Positions 1 to 6,481 of a DNA stretch of 36,423 nucleotides are shown here, piece after piece; positions within the stretch are counted from its first letter, which is position 1, and each line of letters begins with the position of its first letter. The notes beneath the pieces were generated by a model. That model saw only the letters and a program-made list of their open reading frames with translations, was not told where the DNA came from and did not search any database. Made by a program: the position numbers and the translations under genes. This DNA is from Streptococcaceae bacterium (GTDB lineage Bacteria > Bacillota > Bacilli > Lactobacillales > Streptococcaceae), in NCBI GenBank assembly GCA_022484805.1, contig JAKVKP010000027.1, forward strand, positions 1 to 36,423, written 5' to 3'.

Positions 1-73
1 TGGAGCTGTCCTTATGGACCTTCATGACGAATGGCTCAGTTCTACAAGAAAATATATTAAGTTTGATCAATGA
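1..73 (+). CDS. IS256-family (mutator) transposase, C-terminal fragment
   Basis: Only the last 23 residues are in the window. They read G-A-V-L-M-D-L-H-D-E-W-L-S-S-T-R-K-Y-I and end in FDQ. The D-E-W..S-x-R-K/R-Y pattern is typical of the C-terminal tail of IS256/mutator-type DDE transposases. The catalytic core lies outside the window, so whether the enzyme is intact cannot be judged. The terminal inverted repeat right after the stop codon supports the assignment. Confidence 0.65.
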   Translation, partial: GAVLMDLHDEWLSSTRKYIKFDQ

Positions 74-123
74 GAGACCGGTAAAACATTGTATAGTATT
101 TTACACAGGATTATGGACTTGAC
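1..123 (+). mobile_element. IS256-family insertion sequence, right end only
   Basis: The window starts inside an insertion sequence. The reading frame from position 2 ends at the TGA at 71-73. It is followed 25 bp later by a terminal repeat at 99-123, whose minus-strand reading runs GTCAAGTCC..CTGTGTAAAA. From memory this resembles the IS256 terminus (GATAAAGTCC..GTGTAAAA). The element continues to the left of the window. The 8 bases after the repeat, TTAGCAAA (124-131), would be the target duplication. The other copy is out of view, so the insertion cannot be confirmed as recent. Confidence 0.7.
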
Positions 124-303
124 TTAGCAAAATATTATTGAGTTTTAAATTCATATTAATACAATATTAATAACTATCATATAATTTAGTATCAAATCTA
201 TATTTGATTTCAATCGTTTTCTTGAAATTATTAATAATATAAATTAATTAAATTTGCACTAAATCATACGATTTTATTTTTTAAAGTTGACTCTCACTAT
301 CTA

Positions 304-332
304 TTTTGAAATAAATCGTTTTATGCTAAAAT
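304..332 (+). promoter_or_regulatory. Promoter of the LPXTG microprotein gene
   Basis: An extended -10 element TATGCTAAAAT (TAAAAT at 327-332, with TG one base upstream) sits 17 bp after a weak -35, TTTTGA (304-309). The predicted start of transcription is near 339, giving a ~55-nt leader before the start codon at 393. The sequence 124-300 is very AT-rich and I see nothing else in it. Confidence 0.5.
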
Positions 333-392
333 GGATGATATCATTAATATATTTTCAAAATAAAAAAATATCGACAAACCAAGGAGATGAAT

Positions 393-500
393 ATGCTACC
401 TAACACTGGAGAACAGGTGCTAAGCGCACTACCAATTATTGGACTCATCATTATTTTAATTGCAATTGGTATTTTCATTTATCAGAAAAAAAAGAAATAA
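393..500 (+). CDS. 35-residue protein made only of an LPXTG sorting signal
   Basis: The protein begins M-LPNTG-EQ, runs through a hydrophobic segment (about residues 9-30) and ends Q-K-K-K-K. This is a complete sortase sorting signal (LPxTG, membrane helix, positive tail) with no protein in front of it. The ATG has a strong ribosome binding site, AAGGAG at 381-386, 6 bases upstream, and a plausible promoter at 304-332. It may therefore be a true small gene rather than a broken end. Sortase A cuts between T and G of LPXTG, so cleavage would leave only Met-Leu-Pro-Asn-Thr to attach to the wall. It could instead be the remnant of a larger surface-protein gene lost when the nearby IS element arrived. 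The gene at 585 follows after 84 bp. Confidence 0.6.
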   Translation: MLPNTGEQVLSALPIIGLIIILIAIGIFIYQKKKK

Positions 501-584
501 CCTAAAAATCTAACAATTTATAACTCCAATTAATGTCACCTCATATTCCCTTTAGATTAAAATTATTTTTGAAAGGAAAAAATA

Positions 585-776
585 ATGTTGAAATTATTCG
601 GTGCTATTTTAGCTATGCTTGGACTTTGGCAGATCTATGCTTCTAAGAAATACTTTCAAACCCTAAAAAAAGAAGGTAATCAAAATACATCAGCCTTCAG
701 TCCTTTAGCGATTTATTCTGGTTTTCTATCTGGTTTCATCTTTATCATTATTGGTATTAAATTTATTACCCTTTAG
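585..776 (+). CDS. Small two-helix membrane protein, unknown function
   Basis: This 63-residue protein has two predicted membrane helices (about residues 3-20 and 42-61) separated by a polar, lysine-rich loop (KKYFQTLKKEG). There is no signal peptidase motif and no family I recognise. The start has GAAAGGA about 6 bases upstream. It lies 84 bp after the LPXTG microprotein gene with no terminator between, and the next terminator is at 813-856, so the two are probably co-transcribed. A joint role at the membrane is inference only. Confidence 0.55.
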   Translation: MLKLFGAILAMLGLWQIYASKKYFQTLKKEGNQNTSAFSPLAIYSGFLSGFIFIIIGIKFITL

Positions 777-812
777 GAAATTACTCAATTCGGTTTATAA
801 CAATCAGAACTC

Positions 813-856
813 AAAAAGATAGGTATGACCTTAAAAGTCACGCCTATCTCTTTATT
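813..856 (+). terminator. Intrinsic terminator of the 393-776 unit
   Basis: A 13-bp stem (817-829 with 837-849) contains one wobble and one mismatch, with loop CTTAAAA. It is followed by the T-rich run TCTTTATTT and preceded by five A's. It lies 37 bp after the stop codon of the gene at 585. Confidence 0.65.
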
Positions 857-993
857 TAAAAATATTAATCACTACAGTCGCCTCACTAAAATTTTATTAA
901 TCGATAAACAACATTATTAAATTGTTAATTATGTTTTCTTAAATTATATTCAATATCTTTTTATAACAGTTTTTAGCCGATAAAATAAATATT

Positions 994-1024
994 AAAAAAA
1001 GAACCGCCAAATTAATGAGGTTCT
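994..1024 (-). terminator. Intrinsic terminator after the DUF4003-like gene
   Basis: Read on the minus strand, AGAACC pairs with GGTTCT across a 13-base loop, and seven T's follow (994-1000 on the plus strand). A second imperfect repeat, AAGCGATT..AATCGCTT (1031-1065), lies between it and the stop codon. From 857 to 993 I see nothing but AT-rich sequence. Confidence 0.6.
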
Positions 1025-1067
1025 GAACATAAGCGATTAGATTAGGCGCTTATCAACAATCGCTTAA

Positions 1068-2051
1068 TTAATTGTTTGCTGAGCTTGCTGCAGTACTTGC
1101 AATAATCGCTGCCGTGATAGCAGCCTGCTGTGCAATTAAAATATTAGTAATTGTAGTCGCGATACTAGCAACTAAAACACCATCATTCAATTCCTCAGCG
1201 TAAATTGAAGCAACAATTGCCGTCGCGAATAATAAGCCCGTTTGCTTATCAATTGAAAACAAACCAAAGCCCTTCTGCTCTCTCAAATATTCATACGCAT
1301 TCGCAATATCACTGACTATAGTCTGAGTTGATATACCAATTAAAGCTAATAATGCCAAAGAGGGTGCTGTATAGGCTCTATCCATGCGTAGCTTTTGCTT
1401 GATAAATGAAGTATTTAAATCAAAAATACGTTTTATGAGCTCAGCATCATTACCACCAATCATTAAAATTTGCGAAATAGCCTGTACAGAATTAGCAGGA
1501 AATTGCCCCTTCAATGCTTGAAAAATATTTTCTAGTTCATCACTACCCGTTTTAACGTCGATTGTCGTCAATCCTAGCATTACCGAATATATAACATCAT
1601 CGCTGCCAGTAATAAACATATGCTTATTTTTCATTTGATTATAAAATTCACGCGAGCGCTTAGCAAGCTTCTCAAAGTCCTTTTCTTGAGCCTGTGTCGC
1701 CATTAAATATGCTGCAATTGTTAAATATTCTGAAGTGTAAAATTTAGCTTCTTTTAAAATCTCATATGCGCTTTGAACCTGTTTAAAAGTCTGTTCAGGT
1801 TGATTTTGAAGTGATAGCAAACTAGCAAGCGGCAATCCTGAATTGCCCCGAAAGGCTGAAAACAAGCCCGTGTTTTCCTTCATAATGGCCCGACAATTTA
1901 TAACCGATGTCGTGTTTACCTTTAAACCCTTTAAGGCATATAAAAGAGCAGTCATCTTTTTTGATAACCCATCTTGCCAAGTAAACTCTTGATTCACCAC
2001 TTGTGTATTCGCGGCAAATAAATCAATTCGAGATTTTATTTCTGGTTTCAT
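1068..2051 (-). CDS. DUF4003-like protein, unknown function
   Basis: This 327-residue protein looks soluble and helical. It resembles the DUF4003 family by its N-terminal K-x-R-I-D-L-F-A-A-N pattern and its repeated mention of K-x-L-K-G-x-x-V style helices. The function of that family is not known to me. The C-terminus (about residues 285-327) is unusually rich in Ala, Ile and Thr, with stretches such as AAITAAIIAS, and could form a membrane-active or packed helix. The ATG has GAGGGAG 8 bases upstream. It is a single gene with its own terminator. A csRNA-like gene (2204-2265, same strand) ends about 150 bp upstream of its start codon, so its leader could in principle be reached by readthrough. 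Confidence 0.6.
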   Translation of the reverse strand: MKPEIKSRIDLFAANTQVVNQEFTWQDGLSKKMTALLYALKGLKVNTTSVINCRAIMKENTGLFSAFRGNSGLPLASLLSLQNQPEQTFKQVQSAYEILKEAKFYTSEYLTIAAYLMATQAQEKDFEKLAKRSREFYNQMKNKHMFITGSDDVIYSVMLGLTTIDVKTGSDELENIFQALKGQFPANSVQAISQILMIGGNDAELIKRIFDLNTSFIKQKLRMDRAYTAPSLALLALIGISTQTIVSDIANAYEYLREQKGFGLFSIDKQTGLLFATAIVASIYAEELNDGVLVASIATTITNILIAQQAAITAAIIASTAASSANN

Positions 2052-2203
2052 CTGTTAAACTCCCTCATATTTCTAATATATAAATTTAATCTTAACATCA
2101 TTTTAATATAATAACAATTTTTATTTATTTTATCAAAAATACTAGTACTTAGCTCGCAGGTCACCAATAATGAATTTAAAATAGCACAGCTCTTTTTAAA
2201 CTC

Positions 2204-2265
2204 AAAAAACGACCGCCATTTCTGACAGTCGAAGGAGTTTATGAAAAAGATTAATTATTTGGGAT
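2204..2265 (-). ncRNA. CiaR-type small RNA (csRNA-like), copy A
   Basis: Predicted 62-nt RNA on the minus strand. It starts near A2265 with AUCCCAAAUAAUUAAUC. Its centre (2233-2249) is an unpaired stretch complementary to AGGAGTTTATGAAAAAG, that is, to a Shine-Dalgarno plus start codon. The 3' end is a hairpin (stem 2210-2215 with 2226-2231) followed by six U's. Copy C at 11350 has the same start, seed and terminator. The second stem base pair differs in a compensated way (C-G in one, G-C in the other), and the one non-Watson-Crick pair is a U-G only on the minus strand. This layout matches the streptococcal csRNAs controlled by CiaRH. It is shorter than described csRNAs because a 5' stem-loop is missing. 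The 503-bp gap 2052-2554 holds only this gene and its promoter. Confidence 0.7.
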
Positions 2266-2271
2266 GAATTC

Positions 2272-2304
2272 ATATTATATTGTGAAGCTTAAAGTTAGCT
2301 TAAT
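2272..2304 (-). promoter_or_regulatory. CiaR-type promoter of small RNA copy A
   Basis: On the minus strand ATTAAG, five bases (CTAAC), then TTTAAG (2288-2304) match the CiaR direct repeat NTTAAG-N5-WTTAAG exactly. Ten bases later comes a -10 box TAATAT (2272-2277), placing the start at A2265. There is no normal -35 box, as expected for an activator-dependent promoter. The same arrangement with the same 10-base spacing occurs at 11419-11451. Confidence 0.7.
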
Positions 2305-2554
2305 ACAATTTTTTTACTCAAATAAGAAATAAAATTATGATTAAATCAGCTTACTAATGATAATAATAATTGTAAAAATTTCGAAATAGGATAGGAAAAC
2401 TACGATAAAAACAAAAAATGTGATATAGATTTTGACTTTTTAGTTTTCTTTTCAAATTATCACCGCATGAGCTGTGACTCGATTATCTATGAACTAGTAA
2501 TAACATTCTAATTCTAAAAGTTGGCTAAATTTTCAACAACCAATTATTTCAACA

Positions 2555-3124
2555 TTATAAGCGTGAACTTATCAATGATAAACGTGTTAAAAATTTCTTT
2601 CTTTTTTTCTCACTTGAACCTCTAACATAGGATAGAGATGAGTGCTTGAACGTTGAAATACCACACATTTTCAAGATTTGCTTACTCAAAACTCGACCAT
2701 AATCTTTTTGAAATAATTCAGCATACAGTAATGGAGAATCATGAGTATTAATTATCCATGCTTTTTTGTTTTTTAATAAACCAATTGGAATAAGGCCCTT
2801 ATACCGGTAAGCAAAGCCTTTCGCAAAAACTCTATCAATAAATCCTTTCAAAATTGCAGGCATACTGCTCCACCATATGGGAAAAATAAAAATAATGAAA
2901 TCTGACCATTCAATTGCTTCTCTATACTCTCTCATTTCTTGATTCAAATCCAAATATCGTCGCTTATGATCAGCATCAAAAAATAAAACTGGATTAAAAT
3001 TTTCTTCATATAAATCAATTATTTTCAATTGATGTGATGCTTCAATATTATTTATCACTGCTTCTTTAATCGCATGATTAAACCCCTCGTGATTAGGATA
3101 AGTATAAATTACTAGAATATTCAT
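2555..3124 (-). CDS. NAD(P)H oxidoreductase, flavodoxin-like fold (NQO2/KefF type)
   Basis: This 189-residue protein has the features of NAD(P)H:quinone reductases that bind FMN. It starts with a beta strand and phosphate loop (MNILVIYTYPNHEGFNHAI), has a middle segment WSDFIIFIFPIWWSSMPAILKG (FMN and substrate contact), and a G-F-A-Y motif near residue 103. The C-terminal ~15 residues are basic (KKRKKF) and look shortened compared with typical family members. It follows the Rgg-type regulator on the same strand by 63 bp and is probably its target or operon partner. The likely substrate (a quinone or electrophile) cannot be read from sequence. A ribosome binding site AAGGAAG lies about 12 bases upstream. 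Confidence 0.7.
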   Translation of the reverse strand: MNILVIYTYPNHEGFNHAIKEAVINNIEASHQLKIIDLYEENFNPVLFFDADHKRRYLDLNQEMREYREAIEWSDFIIFIFPIWWSSMPAILKGFIDRVFAKGFAYRYKGLIPIGLLKNKKAWIINTHDSPLLYAELFQKDYGRVLSKQILKMCGISTFKHSSLSYVRGSSEKKRKKFLTRLSLISSRL

Positions 3125-3187
3125 GATATAGGTTTACTTCCTTTCTGATTTATAATAATCATACTTTAGATACAGAAAATCGTAAAA

Positions 3188-4021
3188 TCAGTATTCTGAT
3201 ATTTTTGTATTAACAACCTCTCCATACAAATCTTTAAAAATTTCACTACGTCGCATATCCTCATTGCGCCTACCCTCATCATTGATAATTGATGAAAGAT
3301 AATAAAGATTCGCCAGCATATTTACAGAACGATTCTTCGTAATTAGAAAAATGCCTTCTGAAATTGTTTCATTAATCCTCTCTTTATTTTCAGCTAGTAT
3401 GACTTGCGCCAGAGCTTTCAAATAAAAAATAATCGCCATGTTTTCGTCAAAAGGCCTTTTTCTAATTTGAGTAATTGAGTATTCAAACATCTTCTGATAA
3501 CCACTCGTCTGTCGTTTTAATGCATATACAAAGCCTAAGCTTGCATAAACTAATAAGGTTAAGGATTCTGAACTATCTTTCATTTTATCCTCCGCCAGAG
3601 CTAATTTTAGAAGCTGTTCTGTTTTTTGAACATCCTTTTTAACATGAAATGTTGCACAGCCCAAATAATAATAATAATTACGATACTCACTTTTAGTATC
3701 AAGCTGACTTATAACTGATTTATCCATCAACAAATTATAGAGCGCTTCATAATGATGACCATTGCATAAATCAGATACCTTTTGATTGAATTCATTTTTT
3801 TTAGAAATCGGATAATGGTATTTTAACGAAACAGCATTTAAATCAATTTCTAATCTCTTACACAATCCAATAAATAATTCAGCATTCGCTCTGTACTGAT
3901 TATTTTCAATTGCAGAAAGCATTGATTGTGAACACAAATCCAAACATAGTTCTTTTTGTGTCAAGCCTATTTGCTTTCGTGTATCACTAATTAATTTTCC
4001 AATCTTTAAATCCTGAATCAA
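3188..4021 (-). CDS. Rgg/MutR-type transcriptional regulator (RRNPP-like)
   Basis: The 277-residue protein has an N-terminal XRE helix-turn-helix (about residues 8-62; IGKLISDTRKQIGLTQKELC, then SQSMLSAIENNQYRANAELF). A long all-helical TPR-like region (about residues 75-270) follows. This layout is that of Rgg/PlcR-class regulators, many of which sense imported peptides; whether this one does is inference. The start is TTG at 4019-4021 with GGAG 11 bases upstream, since no ATG fits the HTH start. A -10 box TATAAT sits at 4064-4069. The flavin reductase gene follows in the same direction. No classical short hydrophobic pheromone gene is visible next to it. A 7-codon peptide (4082-4105) lies directly upstream. 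Confidence 0.75.
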   Translation of the reverse strand: MIQDLKIGKLISDTRKQIGLTQKELCLDLCSQSMLSAIENNQYRANAELFIGLCKRLEIDLNAVSLKYHYPISKKNEFNQKVSDLCNGHHYEALYNLLMDKSVISQLDTKSEYRNYYYYLGCATFHVKKDVQKTEQLLKLALAEDKMKDSSESLTLLVYASLGFVYALKRQTSGYQKMFEYSITQIRKRPFDENMAIIFYLKALAQVILAENKERINETISEGIFLITKNRSVNMLANLYYLSSIINDEGRRNEDMRRSEIFKDLYGEVVNTKISEY

Positions 4022-4081
4022 GCTATTCTCAACTCCAATTTTTTATTGACTAAAATTTTTATAATTATAACATAGATGAAT

Positions 4082-4105
4082 TTAGCGAATAAAGAAACGC
4101 TTCAT
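4082..4105 (-). CDS. Possible 7-residue leader peptide MKRFFIR upstream of the Rgg gene
   Basis: An ATG at 4103-4105 follows a strong ribosome binding site (AAAGGAG, 4111-4117) at a 5-base spacing. The frame reads MKRFFIR and stops. It sits about 60 bp upstream of the regulator's start codon on the same strand. It is too short and too charged for a usual Rgg pheromone precursor. It could be a leader peptide, the start of a deleted gene, or chance. Confidence 0.2.
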   Translation of the reverse strand: MKRFFIR

Positions 4106-4153
4106 ATTTACTCCTTTATTTTTTGCCACGCTAGAAAAGACGGATATACTAAA

Positions 4154-4180
4154 AAAAGACAAGCACAAAACTTGTCTTTT
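4154..4180. terminator. Intrinsic terminator (both directions)
   Basis: A perfect 10-bp stem AAAAGACAAG/CTTGTCTTTT has loop CACAAAA, with A's and T's on both sides. On the minus strand it ends the transcript of the acetyltransferase pseudogene and insulates the Rgg unit. Confidence 0.75.
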
Positions 4181-4255
4181 ATCTATTGATAAATCTTTAT
4201 ATTTATATATGATAGCATTTCTAAGCAATCCACTCAATGAGTGGGCTGCTTATTG

Positions 4256-4729
4256 CTACATTTTAGGCTTACCTTTATCAATTAAGACTTTTCTGAACAA
4301 AATTTCCTCGCATCCATGTACAGTAGTCACGTTCTCGATTTTTTTATATCCGTATTTCTCATATAATCCAATCTCACCACTTACCAGATTTACTGAATTA
4401 AAACCATTGCTCATTAAATAATGTTAAGCAAATTTCAACATTTTTTCCGATATTCTATTTCCCCTAATATCTTCATTCACAAAAACATAACCAATAAATA
4501 CCGAATAATCATTAATTTTTATACTATCAGTTTTAGTTAATGTACAAAAACTAATCAATCTATGATCTAAATCAAAGCCAACTATCAAGCATTCCCAATT
4601 ATAAAAATCGTACTGCTTCATTTTATTTGCTAAATATTTACCAGCATTCCAGGGAACCTTTTCGATTAAATTTGCAGTACTTACCCAATCAGTATCGTTT
4701 ACAGTTAAAATTTTAAAAGTAATATCTAT
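4256..4729 (-). pseudogene. GNAT N-acetyltransferase, broken by start loss and a nonsense codon
   Basis: A single frame runs from 4729 to the TAG at 4256-4258, interrupted only by a TAA at 4424-4426. The translated pieces join into a complete acetyltransferase of ~157 residues: ..FKILTVNDTDWVSTANLIEK.., ..CLIVGFDLDHRLISFCTL.., ..YVFVNEDIRGNRISEKMLKFA, stop, ..GEIGLYEKYGYKK. The V-x-x-x-x-R-G-x-x-I-x-x-x-M/L region is the acetyl-CoA binding motif A, and G-L-Y-E-K-Y-G-Y is the usual GNAT C-terminal strand. A ribosome binding site AAGGAG (4738-4743) lies 8 bases before an ATA at 4727-4729, where the ATG would be expected. The gene thus seems to have lost both its start codon (ATG to ATA) and its middle. 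The longest intact piece is 4424-4621. Confidence 0.75.
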
Positions 4730-4859
4730 TCTAATCTCTCCTTGAATATATTGACAAGTTTCTTTGTAATATATAAAATACTTAATTTATATGTAATCAA
4801 TTATTACACTTTTTACTAAATAAAAGATAGCATTAAGACAAAACATTTTGCAGACAAAT

Positions 4860-4877
4860 CCCCATCGTTCGGTGGGG
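4860..4877. terminator. GC-rich hairpin after the Abi gene
   Basis: CCCCATCGTTCGGTGGGG folds into a 7-bp stem (one wobble) with a 4-base loop. It sits 5 bp beyond the end of the Abi gene on the minus strand. The downstream tract, ATTTGTC, is only weakly U-rich, so termination is likely but imperfect. Confidence 0.45.
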
Positions 4878-4881
4878 TTGA

Positions 4882-5967
4882 TCAGCTATTTAGAGTTAAA
4901 CATTCTTTCCAGTTTTCAGGAAAACCTATACAATAAATATCCGCAGAAAATTCATTAATACGCTTTTCTAATTTATCTAGGAAAGTATTCCAATGTTTCT
5001 TTTCATAATCAGGTAATTTTAAATAAAATCTTTTCATAATTGACAATCCACCAAATAAAGTATGGATTAATTTATCTATTTCATCAACTTCATAAGCTGA
5101 TGGCAATAATTTTATATCATCAGCATGAAAAGTAGGATTATAATTAAATCTTCTACCGTAAAATCTAGAACAATGGGCACCAGTATTTCTCAGAAACTGA
5201 ATGACTTTAATCCATTCAATAATCCAAGTATCTTTAGTATTGTGCATAAAACTACGTATCCACTTTTTTCTAACTGACCTATCTAAATAAGTGACAAAAG
5301 TTGCAATATCACCTAACGTCAAATGTTCTATTAAAACCCAGATTGGTATATTTCCTGAATAGTATTCCAAATGATGTTTGATACTAGAGTCTTTATCTTG
5401 TTTGCTGCTTATAAATTCAGAAAAATTAGATAACACTACTCTAACATCATTATTTTGCAAATGTCTTTTTTATATATACAAGCATCTAGATAAACTAGAG
5501 CTTCGGGACTATCAATACTTCCCCTATATCTTGATAATTAATAGATAGATAAAATGCAAGCGATGTTTTTAAAGATATCTCAATTGAAGGAATTAAGTGA
5601 TTTATTGATTCTCTTAAAAATCTATCAAAGTGATATAAATTTATAGGGTGTTGAAAACGTCTATCTTCTTCTAAATACAACGCAAAAACCGATAATCTAT
5701 AGTAATTAGTAGACTGTAATATAGAAATAACTTCATCTTCTTTTTCTTCTTCTACGATAACTCCAGATATTCTTAATCGTTCTATCATTTCCTCATGTTT
5801 TTTTGCTGATTTAAGTTCTCTATTTTCTTTCGACTCTAGCTTAGAACTAGTTATTTGAACAGGAAATTTAAAGCCATCAATAAACAGCTTATTGTATTCT
5901 TCTACGCCATAACTCTTAAAGGGTCTTTTAGCTTCTTGGACTGTAATTTTTTTATTATTTCTTGCAT
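4882..5967 (-). pseudogene. abiF: Abi_2/AbiF-type abortive infection protein (HEPN), three frameshifts
   Basis: The pieces are clear members of the Abi_2 (AbiD/AbiF) family. The first long piece (5495-5788) carries ..SILQSTNYYRLSVFALYL. The second (4882-5460) carries ..IPIWVLIEHLTLGDI.. and RNTGAHCSRFYGRR, which holds the HEPN ribonuclease motif R-x4-H. Between them a third frame encodes ..SIDSPEALVYLDACIYKK. Restoring one G in the G4 run near 5521-5524 and one A (minus strand) in the run at 5466-5471 joins all three. One more A in the run at 5947-5953 joins the N-terminus (KRPFKSYGVEEYNKLF..) to an ATG at 5965-5967. The restored protein would be ~360 residues. All three lesions are single-base losses in homopolymers, so sequencing error must be excluded. 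A promoter and structured RNA lie directly upstream (5981-6072). The symbol is by family resemblance only. Confidence 0.75.
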
Positions 5968-5980
5968 AATTGCACTTTTT

Positions 5981-6037
5981 TAAAAAAAATAGGCCTTACC
6001 TGGTACGCTTCTACGGTAGGCGCGGTAAGAATCGCTT
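5981..6037 (-). ncRNA. Structured RNA upstream of the Abi gene, AbiF-RNA-like
   Basis: A 57-nt RNA is predicted on the minus strand from A6037 to the end of an eight-U tract (5982-5989). It folds as one long bent hairpin. CUUACC (6024-6029) pairs with GGUAAG (5995-6000). Inside, GCGC pairs with GCGU, and CUA pairs with UAG around CCG. The U-tract 5 nt after the main stem gives it a terminator-like 3' end. It ends 14 bp before the putative Abi start codon and has its own good promoter. A candidate RNA family named AbiF has been described upstream of Abi_2 genes, and AbiF-type HEPN proteins with their RNA have been linked to toxin-antitoxin function. Assignment here rests on position and fold, not on a covariance model. 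Confidence 0.6.
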
Positions 6038-6043
6038 AACTGA

Positions 6044-6072
6044 AATATAACATTAGATTAAAATTTCGTCAA
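6044..6072 (-). promoter_or_regulatory. Sigma-A promoter of the Abi-associated RNA
   Basis: On the minus strand TTGACG (6067-6072), a 17-bp spacer and TATATT (6044-6049) form one of the best promoters of the accessory region. It points at the structured RNA, with the start at about A6037. Transcripts that pass the U-tract would enter the Abi gene. Confidence 0.75.
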
Positions 6073-6202
6073 CAATTCAATTTGAAAAAAGCTGTTCTAT
6101 TATTAACAAACTTTTTAGCGTATTTAAGTTTATAACGATCCACAGAGTCTTAAAAAATAAATATATCCACACGCTTTTATATTTGACAAAAATTATAAAA
6201 TA

Positions 6203-6284
6203 ACAAAAAACACCATCTTCTCTGACAGTCGAAAGAATTTATAAAAAAGAGTAATTACAACCGTAGTTAAAACTACACTTGTAA
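6203..6284 (-). ncRNA. Degenerate csRNA-like copy B
   Basis: The block at 6203-6250 keeps the repeat shared with 2204-2249 and 11352-11396 (poly-A, TCTGACAGTCGAA, then TTTATAAAAAAGA), but its terminator stem no longer pairs and the seed has lost its GG and AUG. Unlike the other copies it has a 5' stem-loop: TTACAA..GTAGTT..AACTAC..TTGTAA (6255-6284) with 12 paired positions. That gives the stem, linker, terminator order of classical csRNAs. I see no TTAAG repeats upstream, so it is probably inactive. The rest of the gap 6085-6480 shows nothing recognisable. Confidence 0.4.
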
Positions 6285-6481
6285 AATCAATATTTTCTCT
6301 AAATGGTTTGAAATTTTAATTTACCCACTAACTAAAACGCGTTTTTACTTCTAACGGTCTATATAGTTCATGAGTATTAACTAATTGCTTATCTTTTTCA
6401 TTGATTTTTAATTAGTTCGTTCACTTAATCTCCCTTTCTTTGATTTTTTGTATAATTGTTTTAAAAATTGGTGGTGTAAAT

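Noticed and set aside
2232-2267. Plus-strand mini-gene MKKINYLG behind GAAGGAG (and its 14-residue version at 11388-11432).
   Set aside because: The site-to-ATG spacing is only 3 bases, the two frames diverge after eight codons, and the same bases are better explained as the antisense seed of a minus-strand small RNA with promoter and terminator.
4209-4421. Plus-strand open frame of 70 codons.
   Set aside because: It is antisense to the acetyltransferase pseudogene and has no ribosome binding site; the minus-strand reading gives a recognisable protein.
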